Positions 1-7,996 of a stretch of 48,244 nt of DNA are shown here, piece by piece. The notes under the pieces were generated by a model. The model saw only the letters and a list, made by a program, of their open reading frames with translations, made no database searches and was not told the DNA's origin. The DNA lies in NCBI GenBank assembly GCA_945787325.1, contig CALZHP010000011.1:1-48244 (forward strand), read 5' to 3'. The stretch comes from an uncultured Desulfobulbaceae bacterium (GTDB lineage Bacteria > Desulfobacterota > Desulfobulbia > Desulfobulbales > BM004). The position numbers and the translations under genes are program-made. Numbering within the stretch: position 1 is the first letter of the stretch; each line of letters starts with the position of its first letter.

Positions 1-2948
1 ATGACACAGGTGGATTCTGTGCCGTTTACTTTCAAGGTGAAAGGCTTTTTCAGACGAACGTGCCTTATAAAATCTGTTTCGGCAACTACCGGTAGATTAT
101 TTAGCCATTGCCAATTCAGAATATCCGTTGTTGTTTCAACGTCTTCTGTAACTGTAATATAGTGAATGCCCCGTGAAGTAATGTTCTGGAAAAAGTGGGT
201 TCCTTGCGAGGCGTCGGCCGAAAGTTTTTTGGTCCGAAGTTCTATTATAGCTTTTACACAGGAAATATCCTGCCATTGTACAGGTATGCCGAGCCAATGG
301 TCTGCAGAACCCCATCTCCCTGGACCGATAAGCAGATAGGGCCGTTTGTGTTTATTGAGAGTTGCATTCATGTGGCCGATATCGCGGGCGATGGCTGCTG
401 TTTTAGCCGGGTCGAATGTATCCGGCTTCACGTAAATTATGTCTGAGATGTTTTCACTTTTTCCATGTCCAAGAGCCTGAGTGGAATAACAGAAAGCACG
501 GTCAATTTCATCCTGGCTAATTAAAACTTCATATCGTTCACTACCCGCTGCCATAGGACGTATCTGCAGAAAATGAAACTCGCCTTTGTTTTTGCCCGGT
601 TCGACGCAGAATTCTATTTCGATAGGGCATCCCATACCCCTGTGACCAATATCGAGCAGATCTGAAAGGATGTCGGCAAGGGGAAAGCTTTTGTATTTCA
701 AAATACTAGCAAATGTAAGAATCTTGACACCGCTAGCATATGAATCCCTGATGCTGTGCTCTTCAGGGAGATAGGTACTGCACATCGTACTGATAGGTGG
801 TTCCGTCTCAGCATCTTCTACGTACCTGCGAATAAGATTGGAGCTTTCGAGAAGATTGAGATCATCGGGATATCCACTGGTCTTAAGGGCATAAAAACTT
901 CTCTGGGCATTTTCCAGAATGTCATCAACAGTTGAAAAATGCGGCAGGTTTGCTGGATGCCGTGGAGAGAAAGCCAGGCTTTTTTCGCCTTCTACAACAG
1001 TCTTACCAAACCCGAGAGCAATATGTGCAATTCCTTCTTCAGGCTTCATGGAGTCGATGGGATAATAGTTATAGGATTGGGCCACGCCGGATATAGCTGT
1101 ATAATAGTAATCTCCATATTGACGTCCGGCCAATCGCTGAATGATTACAGCCATACTATTTCGGTGGGAGGTTTGCCCGACCGAGCTGGAAAATGCTCTG
1201 GGACCTGCAAAATATGCCGATGCGAATATCAATTTAACCGCCCTGATAAGTTGGTATAAACGAATGGGGAACTCGGCGTGATTGTTGGGAATCATGCAGG
1301 TCTGGAACAGTCCGGCATAGGGCTTATATAAAGCATCTTCCAGCAAGCTGGAAGAACGAACCGACAACGGTGAATCAACCTGCTTAAGATATGCGGATAA
1401 CTCCATGACTATCCATTCGGGCATTTCCGCCCGTAGGAATATGCCGGCTATTTCCTTGTCGCTGATTTCGTCTTCCGGATCCTGGAGATTGTTATGTTCG
1501 ACAAAAGAGTCAAAGCCGTCAGTTGTTATGACCAGTGTTTGGGGAATTGAGATAGTAATATCAGGATATTTTTCATGCAGCTCTTCGGATTTGCTTAGCT
1601 GGGAAGCCATAAAGGCAAGTCCCAGAGCTTTACCCCCCATGGACCCCTGGCCAATCTTGACAAAGTCATTGGTTTCAGCGTCAAAATCGTCTCTTTTAAA
1701 ACGAGACACTACCCCCTGTTGCCGCCATTTTCGTAGGTTGTGCACCTGTTTGGCAATAGTTTTACGCATCTTTTCGGGATCTTTGGTGTTTAACAGCTGA
1801 CATTTATGCAGTCTCGAAGCAAGACCTATTTCTGAACGGGCTATAACCCAGTTGGAAAAGTGGTTATGTTCAGCATGATACAGCAGAGACATGTCAGGAA
1901 TCTTCTCTAAACTTATCTCAAACTCGTGCAAGTTGTTTGCCCTGGTGATTTCAGCTCCGTCCGGCATGCGGAATACAAAATCCCCAAAACCAAGGTATCT
2001 CAGAAAAAAATCATGCAGCGATTCGGTAAGATCCAATTCGTTTTTATTTAAAAAGACAGCTGGAATTTGTTCGGCTTTTTCATGATTTGATTCATCGGAA
2101 CTGAGAAGAAGCATGGGTAAGTCGGGTATTTCCTTCCTAATATGGGACAAAAGATGCAAGCCTGCACTGTCGTTCATAACACCATTTTTAGGAAATCGCG
2201 TATCCGATATCACCCCGAACACGTAGGGAAGATACTTGTGGTAGAGTTGCATGGCCTCTTCATAATTTTCGGCTACAAGAATTTTAGGCCGTGCACGCAT
2301 CTTCAGAAGACGATGCTCTTCGTTGAGGCTTTCATCGAGGACGGCCTGTGTTTGCTGCACAACCTCCTTGTAGATTCGAGGGAGAAAATAGGATTTGTAA
2401 AGAGGAGAATCCTCAACAAGTAACAGCACCCTAACCATGGCAATTTCTGTGTCGCTGTTAACATTTAAATGGTCTTCAAGATTTTTGATGATCGCCATTA
2501 AGAGATCTGGATCAGCCGACCAAACAAAAAACCTGTCTATTTCACTGGGATTTATATTTTCCTGGAGTTGCTGGTAGGAACTGTATTGTGGCACAAGGAG
2601 CACCACGGGAAGTTTCGGGTCTATTTTTTTGAGTTCCCTGCCGACGGAGCAGCAGTCCATGTCGTCAACTTGCGGCGGGGTGAGTACAAGGTCGAATTTC
2701 CTTATTTTTGCAATACTCAGGGCTTCCTGAACGGTTGATACCCTGGTTAACCTGGGAGGATGGCTCAGGTTCAGTCCGCGATATTCATTGATTATTCTGG
2801 AGGAAAGGCTGGCGTCCTCCTCCATAATAAATGCGTCATATGGATTAAGAACCAGGAGAATTTCCCGGATCCTGTGTGACATCAACTCATGAAAAACCTT
2901 GAAGCTGGCATCGTAATCATTGATCCACTTGCATTTTTCCTGAGTCAT
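1..2948 (-). CDS. PEP synthase-like PEP/pyruvate-binding protein with receiver-like N-terminus (partial)
   Basis: The reading frame is open from the ATG at 2948 to the window edge, so the C-terminus is missing (982 codons visible). Roughly residues 20-130 and 170-310 look like two response-regulator receiver folds. From about residue 430 a PPDK_N-type nucleotide/PEP-binding domain begins: GQGSMGGKALGLAF, then LSVRSSSLLED and YAGLFQT near residue 530, matching the arginine-bearing RSS-LLED signature of PEP synthase and pyruvate phosphate dikinase. These families interconvert pyruvate and PEP. Whether this protein has the phosphohistidine and PEP-utilising domains cannot be seen. It starts 16 bases after korC with no clear ribosome-binding site, so it is probably the last gene of the kor operon. 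The link to 2-oxoacid metabolism is inference from context. Confidence 0.8.
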   Translation of the reverse strand, partial: MTQEKCKWINDYDASFKVFHELMSHRIREILLVLNPYDAFIMEEDASLSSRIINEYRGLNLSHPPRLTRVSTVQEALSIAKIRKFDLVLTPPQVDDMDCCSVGRELKKIDPKLPVVLLVPQYSSYQQLQENINPSEIDRFFVWSADPDLLMAIIKNLEDHLNVNSDTEIAMVRVLLLVEDSPLYKSYFLPRIYKEVVQQTQAVLDESLNEEHRLLKMRARPKILVAENYEEAMQLYHKYLPYVFGVISDTRFPKNGVMNDSAGLHLLSHIRKEIPDLPMLLLSSDESNHEKAEQIPAVFLNKNELDLTESLHDFFLRYLGFGDFVFRMPDGAEITRANNLHEFEISLEKIPDMSLLYHAEHNHFSNWVIARSEIGLASRLHKCQLLNTKDPEKMRKTIAKQVHNLRKWRQQGVVSRFKRDDFDAETNDFVKIGQGSMGGKALGLAFMASQLSKSEELHEKYPDITISIPQTLVITTDGFDSFVEHNNLQDPEDEISDKEIAGIFLRAEMPEWIVMELSAYLKQVDSPLSVRSSSLLEDALYKPYAGLFQTCMIPNNHAEFPIRLYQLIRAVKLIFASAYFAGPRAFSSSVGQTSHRNSMAVIIQRLAGRQYGDYYYTAISGVAQSYNYYPIDSMKPEEGIAHIALGFGKTVVEGEKSLAFSPRHPANLPHFSTVDDILENAQRSFYALKTSGYPDDLNLLESSNLIRRYVEDAETEPPISTMCSTYLPEEHSIRDSYASGVKILTFASILKYKSFPLADILSDLLDIGHRGMGCPIEIEFCVEPGKNKGEFHFLQIRPMAAGSERYEVLISQDEIDRAFCYSTQALGHGKSENISDIIYVKPDTFDPAKTAAIARDIGHMNATLNKHKRPYLLIGPGRWGSADHWLGIPVQWQDISCVKAIIELRTKKLSADASQGTHFFQNITSRGIHYITVTEDVETTTDILNWQWLNNLPVVAETDFIRHVRLKKPFTLKVNGTESTCV

Positions 2949-2964
2949 AATCTAATTAGTTTAA

Positions 2965-3555
2965 TTAAATTTCTTCTTCTTCCTGAGGTATGATGGAGCG
3001 GGGCAGCGAAGCAAGATTTATAGCGCGTGCAGCTTTTGCTCCTGCCTTCAGGGCTTCAAGATTCATGTCCCTGGTGTCTTTGGGAACCCTGATCTTTAGA
3101 GCTGATTCCATGCTCTTTAATTTCACCAGCGGGCAAAGGTGGGCAATCGCTCCAAGGGCTACCATATTGGCAGTAATTGCCTTGCCCGTTTTTTCGCGGG
3201 CAATTTGAGTAAAGGGAATAGCTACGACACGGCTGGTCGGTAATTGTTCTACTAGAGTCGAATCAACCAGCAAAAGGCCATTGGGCTTGAAATCAAAGAA
3301 ATATGCATCACAAGCAGCCTGATTCATAGCCAGAAGCATATCCTGCTGCGTTACCTTCGGATAATCGATCGGATTATCGCTGATCACTACTTCAGCTTTG
3401 CATTTGCCGCCTCTTGCTTCCGGTCCATAGCTTTGGGCCTGGCAGACGTGGTGACCTTCATAAATGCCAGCGGCTTCAGCTAGTATAACAGCAGCGAGAA
3501 TGATGCCCTGGCCGCCGGAACCACTGAGACGTACTTCGTAACGCTCTTCGTCCAT
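2965..3555 (-). CDS. korC: 2-oxoacid:ferredoxin oxidoreductase, gamma subunit
   Basis: This is the gamma subunit (196 aa) of a CoA-dependent 2-oxoacid:ferredoxin oxidoreductase, most like the 2-oxoglutarate class. The N-terminus carries the family signature VRLSGSGGQGIILAA, followed by QSYGPEARGGKCKAEVVIS, and the length is normal for the family. The ATG at 3555 shares one base with the korB stop (TGATG), and GGAG lies at the right distance upstream, so I prefer it to the TTG one codon earlier. It is co-transcribed with korD, korA and korB. The substrate (2-oxoglutarate or a branched-chain 2-oxoacid) cannot be fixed from sequence alone. Confidence 0.92.
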   Translation of the reverse strand: MDEERYEVRLSGSGGQGIILAAVILAEAAGIYEGHHVCQAQSYGPEARGGKCKAEVVISDNPIDYPKVTQQDMLLAMNQAACDAYFFDFKPNGLLLVDSTLVEQLPTSRVVAIPFTQIAREKTGKAITANMVALGAIAHLCPLVKLKSMESALKIRVPKDTRDMNLEALKAGAKAARAINLASLPRSIIPQEEEEI

Positions 3556-4388
3556 CAACTATCTCCTTTGGCTCTGTCGCGTATATGTTGGTATTCTTCG
3601 ATGTAGTTCGGCTTTTCCACATCAGCAAGAACGCCTATAGTAAACTTATCATCAAGGGAGTCAGGAGCTATGTTGTCTGCCTGGTCGGGCCTTACGGCAT
3701 GTTCTTTAAACCAGTTCATCATGGTCACCGGGTCGGGCATCTCGTTGCGGCGGCCAAACTGGATATGGCAGTTCGACATTATTTCCACCACGCTGAAACC
3801 GGGTTTTTGTACAGCCTGTACAATGAGCTTGTCCAGCATAGTTGTATGATATACAGTACCGCGGGCTACATACGCCGCCCCGGCAGTAGCCGCTAGATCG
3901 GCGATGGAAAAAGCGTGCTCTATGTGTCCGTAAGAAGAAGTGGTAGCTTTGCAGCCGTATGGGGTGGTAGGAGAATGCTGGCCGCCGGTCATTCCATAAA
4001 TCTGGTTGTTGATAATGATTGCGGTGAGATCAAGATTTCTTCTGGCCGCGTGGATAAAATGGTTGCCACCTATTGCTGTAGCGTCACCGTCACCCATAAC
4101 GGCCATAACAGTCAATGTAGGTTTGGCAAGTTTTATGCCGGTGGCAAAGGTGAGTGCACGGCCATGTGTTGTGTGCAAGGTATTGAAATCAACATAGGTT
4201 GGGAGCCGGCCCGAACAGCCGATGCCTGATGCGAGCACCAGATCGTCCTTTTCAATACCAAGAGTATCTACAGCACGGATCAGTGAGCCAAGGACAATGC
4301 CGTTGCCGCAGCCCGGGCACCAAACATGCGGAAATTTCTTGTCGTGGCGCAAATATTTATCACGTAATTCTGTCATTTCCTGTGGCAT
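3555..4388 (-). CDS. korB: 2-oxoacid:ferredoxin oxidoreductase, beta subunit (TPP-binding)
   Basis: This is the thiamine-diphosphate-binding beta subunit (277 aa). The N-terminal CPGCGNG motif and the TPP/Mg motif GDGDATAIGGNHFIHAARRN, followed by NNQIYGMTGGQ, are typical of KorB/OorB. It catalyses oxidative decarboxylation of a 2-oxoacid to acyl-CoA, with electrons passing to ferredoxin through KorD. The ATG at 4388 lies five bases after GGAGG. A GTG two codons upstream (4394) is possible but too close to that site. A 57-base gap separates it from korA, and it overlaps korC by one base. Confidence 0.93.
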   Translation of the reverse strand: MPQEMTELRDKYLRHDKKFPHVWCPGCGNGIVLGSLIRAVDTLGIEKDDLVLASGIGCSGRLPTYVDFNTLHTTHGRALTFATGIKLAKPTLTVMAVMGDGDATAIGGNHFIHAARRNLDLTAIIINNQIYGMTGGQHSPTTPYGCKATTSSYGHIEHAFSIADLAATAGAAYVARGTVYHTTMLDKLIVQAVQKPGFSVVEIMSNCHIQFGRRNEMPDPVTMMNWFKEHAVRPDQADNIAPDSLDDKFTIGVLADVEKPNYIEEYQHIRDRAKGDS

Positions 4389-4445
4389 GCTCACCTCCCT
4401 ATATATGCTGAGGAGTATTTTTAATACAATCTGTCGAGGTATTCA

Positions 4446-5588
4446 TCACTCGCGCAGCAATTTGTCATATATTTCATCCGGAGTAATAAACTGGCCGTCT
4501 ATACGATTGTGTTTAATGATCTTGGTTTTTTCCTGATTAACCCTTTTAATCTCCCTGCTGATCTGGCCCATGTTCATCTCTGGTATCATTACAGTGTTAC
4601 ACTGGCGCAATGCGCTTACTACAGCGGTTTTAGGAAATGGAAAAAGGGTGATCAGTTGCAGCAGGCCCGCCTTTATACCCTGTTCCCTGGCCCTGACAAC
4701 GGCCCTGTGTGCCGAGCGTGAAACAGCGCCATAGGCAATAACAGCGATTTCAGCATCATCCATATGGAATTTTTTCACCTGTTGTATCTCATAAAAACCG
4801 TTGGTTATCTTCCGGAACTGTCTACGGGTAAAGGCTTCCACCTCTTTTGGGCGCTGGGTAGGGTAACCATGTGCATCATGAATGAGTCCGGTAACATGGT
4901 GACGGTAACCGTCTCCCATAGCAGCCATCGGAGGGACACCGCGGCTGTTGTCCTCATATGGCAGGTACCATTCCGGTGGGACATTGGGCGTGATCCTGTC
5001 TACTACTTCAACTGTCTCAGGGGTGGATAGTGTTATTGTCTCCCGTGTATGGGCAACCACTTCATCGGAAAGAATTATAACTGGGACCCGGTATTTTTCG
5101 GATATATTAAAAGCATTTACCGTAACGGAGAAACAGTCACTTACTGAAGATACAGCCATTACAACTATTGGGTGATCGCCATGGGTCCCCCAGCGTGCCT
5201 GTAAAACATCGCCTTGAGCGGGACTGGTCGGTAGTCCGGTGCTTGGTCCACCCCGCATAACGTTAACAATAACACACGGAACCTCAGCTATGCATGCATA
5301 GCCGAGGTTCTCCTGCATCAGGGAAAATCCTGGGCCACTTGTGGCAGTAAGGCTTTTCACCCCGGCCAATGAGGCGCCTATGACAGCACCCAGGCTGGCA
5401 ATCTCATCTTCCATCTGAATGAAGGTTCCACCTAAGCCGGGAAGCTTTGCGGACATGAGTTCATTTATTTCTGATGCAGGTGTAATTGGATACCCAGCAA
5501 AAAAACGGCAACCAGCTGCGAGAGCTCCCTCAACGATCGCTTCATTTCCCTGGAGAAGGACAGTTTTCTTTTTTCGGTTACTGGCCAT
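4446..5588 (-). CDS. korA: 2-oxoacid:ferredoxin oxidoreductase, alpha subunit
   Basis: This is the alpha subunit (380 aa) of the 2-oxoacid:ferredoxin oxidoreductase. It has the pyrimidine-binding N-terminal domain (FFAGYPITPASEI, IQMEDEIASLGAVIGAS, TSGPGFSLMQE) and the segment PSTGLPTSPAQGDVLQARWG, which in my recollection favours 2-oxoglutarate oxidoreductases over pyruvate enzymes. The C-terminal part carries the transketolase-C-like domain. Its ATG lies inside the end of korD (11-base overlap), which indicates translational coupling. In an anaerobe this enzyme either completes the oxidative TCA cycle or runs reductively. Confidence 0.93.
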   Translation of the reverse strand: MASNRKKKTVLLQGNEAIVEGALAAGCRFFAGYPITPASEINELMSAKLPGLGGTFIQMEDEIASLGAVIGASLAGVKSLTATSGPGFSLMQENLGYACIAEVPCVIVNVMRGGPSTGLPTSPAQGDVLQARWGTHGDHPIVVMAVSSVSDCFSVTVNAFNISEKYRVPVIILSDEVVAHTRETITLSTPETVEVVDRITPNVPPEWYLPYEDNSRGVPPMAAMGDGYRHHVTGLIHDAHGYPTQRPKEVEAFTRRQFRKITNGFYEIQQVKKFHMDDAEIAVIAYGAVSRSAHRAVVRAREQGIKAGLLQLITLFPFPKTAVVSALRQCNTVMIPEMNMGQISREIKRVNQEKTKIIKHNRIDGQFITPDEIYDKLLRE

Positions 5589-5898
5589 TTGGTTTTCTCC
5601 TGCGGTCCGGGTAACGTTCCTTTATGGAAATGGCGAAATCTGGGCAGTGTACTTCACAGAACCTGCAGCCGTTGCAGGCGTCTGGTTTTTCTATGACAGG
5701 TCTGCCGGTCTTGTCGCTACCGTATACATTCTTGGGACATAATTCGATACAAAGTCTGCAGGCCTTACACCAGTCATAAAATACAGTTTGTGAATAGAGC
5801 TTTTCAGACAGCTGGTTAGCTTCCTGTTTCTTTTTCCAGTAATTGTCCGCTTTATTGCTGCTGCGGTCGGTTTTTTTGTTCTTTTTTTTGGCAGGCAT
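5578..5898 (-). CDS. korD: 2-oxoacid:ferredoxin oxidoreductase, 4Fe-4S ferredoxin subunit
   Basis: This small ferredoxin subunit (106 aa) has two classic cluster motifs, CKACRLCIELCP and CNGCRFCEVHCP, predicting two [4Fe-4S] clusters. A lysine-rich N-terminal stretch (MPAKKKNKKTDRSSNK) precedes them. The frame stays open further upstream, to 6093, but that extension has no ferredoxin-like sequence and runs into the divergent malic-enzyme promoter region, so I start at the ATG at 5898. It is the first gene of korDABC and overlaps korA by 11 bases. Confidence 0.88.
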   Translation of the reverse strand: MPAKKKNKKTDRSSNKADNYWKKKQEANQLSEKLYSQTVFYDWCKACRLCIELCPKNVYGSDKTGRPVIEKPDACNGCRFCEVHCPDFAISIKERYPDRRRKPNGQ

Positions 5899-6110
5899 TG
5901 CCGAGTTCCAGGTCTGCAAGTTGTGTGATTGACGGTTTACTTTTACACTGTTTCGGTAAAATGTACCGAAATCATTAACATTTGTCCAAACTTTTTCCTT
6001 ATTATTTAGCAGAATTCGGAAAAACATTGGATTTTTCATTTTCCAATTTTCATGCTTTGTGGTAAACGGCAAGCTTACAAGGGCAACTGACAACTTTGCC
6101 GATAATGGAT

Positions 6111-6116
6111 GGAGGT
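6111..6116 (+). promoter_or_regulatory. Ribosome-binding site that decides the malic-enzyme start
   Basis: GGAGGT lies 11 bases before the ATG at 6128. It is why the shorter 581-aa form is preferred over the upstream in-frame start at 6059. Confidence 0.75.
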
Positions 6117-6127
6117 TAAATATTATT

Positions 6128-7873
6128 ATGTCTGAAGACAGTTACAGTTTTGAATATGATGAATATGGAAATACCAAGAAAATCCTGATACATAAAACCG
6201 GGATCAGTATACAGGGAAGCAATTTTACAAACAAGGGATCTGCATTTGAAGTTAAAGAAAGGGAATCACTGGGTATTGACGGTACACTGCCACCCACCCC
6301 CAGGTCGCTCAAAAGTCAAGTCGCTAATAGCCTTATTAAGGTTGAATCAAAACCTGATGATATAGAACGTTATATTCATATCCTCTCACTCTTTAACCGT
6401 AATGTAACCCTGGCGCATGCGCTTATCAGAAGTGATATTGAAAAGTTCATGAGCATCATCTATACGCCGACAGTCGGCCTTGCCGTCCAGAAGTACTCCA
6501 CGATCTTCAGACGGGCAAACGGACTTCATTTCTATCCCGGCAACATCGATAAGGCCGAGGAAATTCTCAAGCGCTATGTCCACCAGGACATTCGAGTGGC
6601 GGTAGTTACAGATAATCAGGGTATCCTGGGAATAGGTGATCAGGGCGCAGGCGGAATATCTATATGTCTCGGAAAACTTATGCTCTACACACAGGGCGCC
6701 GGTATTGCTCCCTGGCACTGTCTGCCCATATCGCTTGACGTAGGAACAGACAATAAGGAACTGCTCGAGAGTGATGAATATCTCGGCTGGCGTCACCATC
6801 GAATCAGTGGATCCGAGTACGTGAAATTTATCCAGCGCTTTGCCAAGGCGTTTAAGTCTGTATTTCCCAATGCCCTCTGCCAGTGGGAAGATTTTTCCAA
6901 GCAGAATGCCTTTGCGGTAAGGGATGCGTATCTGCACGACCTTATATCATTTAATGACGATATTCAGGGCACAGGTTCTGTAACGCTCGCGGCCATTTTG
7001 ACGGCCATGAAAATTAAAAAGGAAGAACTGAAACAGCAGGTGTTCCTTGTACACGGTGCAGGCGCAGGTGGGATAGGTATAGCCGAACAGATTGAGGTAG
7101 CGCTTGTTGAAAGTGGAATTTCATTAGCCGAAGCAAGAAAGCGTATTTTTACTTTGGATAGCGGGGGTGTGGTGTCGTCCGACCGTAAACTGGAGCCTTA
7201 CAAAGCGAAGTTTGCGAAAAACCCTGTTGAAATGCCTTGGCTTGAAGATATCGATCGCAACTACCTTCTGGAAGTCGTGAAAAACGCAAAAATTACTGTG
7301 CTGATAGGTACTTCCGGACAGGCAGGCTGTTTCACCCAAGAGATAGTAGAAGCGATGTGCGAAAACACTGAAAGACCGGTTGTCCTGCCTTTGAGCAACC
7401 CGACTTCAATGACAGAGGCATTACCCACCGATATCTATAAATGGACTGATGGGCAGGCTTTAGTTGCAACCGGCAGCCCTTTTGAACCAGTCGAGCAGAA
7501 TGGAAAGAAAATCAGGATCGGGCAATGTAATAATGTTTTTGTGTTTCCTGGAGTCGGCCTTGGTGTGCTTGCCTGCGGTACAAGGGAGGTGCTCCCGACA
7601 TTTTTTACAGCCGCCGCCCATGCGGTGTCTGAACAGGTAACAAAAGAAGAAATGAAAAAAGGCGTTCTCATGCCGCCAGTTGAAAAACTTAATAAAGTTA
7701 GTAAAGCAGTTGCAGTTGCTGTTGGATTGGCGGCTTTTAAAGAGGGGGTCAGCAGACCGTGTGCTTTTAGCAGGTTTCAGCATGATAATGATGAGAAGAA
7801 GCTGAAGAAGCTTGTTAATAATATGTTCTGGAAGCCCTTATATCTACCCCTGGTACCTGTAGATAAAAAATAA
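6128..7873 (+). CDS. maeA: NAD(P)-dependent malic enzyme
   Basis: This 581-aa protein matches the long-form malic enzymes that decarboxylate malate to pyruvate and reduce NAD(P). Visible signatures are YTPTVGLAVQ (catalytic-tyrosine region), GDQGAGGISICLGK, the metal/substrate motif FNDDIQGTG, the dinucleotide-binding HGAGAGGIGIA, and LPLSNPTSMTEA. Cofactor preference cannot be decided here. The ATG at 6128 lies 11 bases after GGAGGT (6111-6116). A longer in-frame start at 6059 would overlap the divergent promoter region and lacks such a site. It sits divergently from korDABC and upstream of a dicarboxylate sensor and transporter, consistent with malate catabolism. Confidence 0.95.
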   Translation: MSEDSYSFEYDEYGNTKKILIHKTGISIQGSNFTNKGSAFEVKERESLGIDGTLPPTPRSLKSQVANSLIKVESKPDDIERYIHILSLFNRNVTLAHALIRSDIEKFMSIIYTPTVGLAVQKYSTIFRRANGLHFYPGNIDKAEEILKRYVHQDIRVAVVTDNQGILGIGDQGAGGISICLGKLMLYTQGAGIAPWHCLPISLDVGTDNKELLESDEYLGWRHHRISGSEYVKFIQRFAKAFKSVFPNALCQWEDFSKQNAFAVRDAYLHDLISFNDDIQGTGSVTLAAILTAMKIKKEELKQQVFLVHGAGAGGIGIAEQIEVALVESGISLAEARKRIFTLDSGGVVSSDRKLEPYKAKFAKNPVEMPWLEDIDRNYLLEVVKNAKITVLIGTSGQAGCFTQEIVEAMCENTERPVVLPLSNPTSMTEALPTDIYKWTDGQALVATGSPFEPVEQNGKKIRIGQCNNVFVFPGVGLGVLACGTREVLPTFFTAAAHAVSEQVTKEEMKKGVLMPPVEKLNKVSKAVAVAVGLAAFKEGVSRPCAFSRFQHDNDEKKLKKLVNNMFWKPLYLPLVPVDKK

Positions 7874-7942
7874 ACTAACATGAGCGGTCTTATTTGAATT
7901 GAAGATGTTATGCTCAGATTAAATAGCTTCATATATTTAGAT

Positions 7943-7970
7943 GGGCGGCTGAAAAATCAGCCGCCCTTTC
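7943..7970 (+). terminator. Rho-independent terminator after malic enzyme
   Basis: The 10-bp arms GGGCGGCTGA (7943-7952) and TCAGCCGCCC (7957-7966) pair perfectly around a 4-base loop and are followed by TTTC. It lies 70 bases after the malic-enzyme stop and separates it from the sensor-kinase gene. Confidence 0.75.
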
Positions 7971-7996
7971 AGTCTTTCCGGTGGAGGTAGCTTTTT

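Noticed and set aside
195-2423. Several plus-strand open frames (195-446, 939-1259, 1405-1800, 1891-2085, 2142-2423).
   Set aside because: They are antisense to the continuous minus-strand PEP-synthase-like gene, which has clear family motifs; the plus-strand translations show none.
5899-6093. N-terminal extension of korD up to 6093.
   Set aside because: The extension has no ferredoxin similarity and covers the divergent promoter region; the ATG at 5898 gives a normal KorD.
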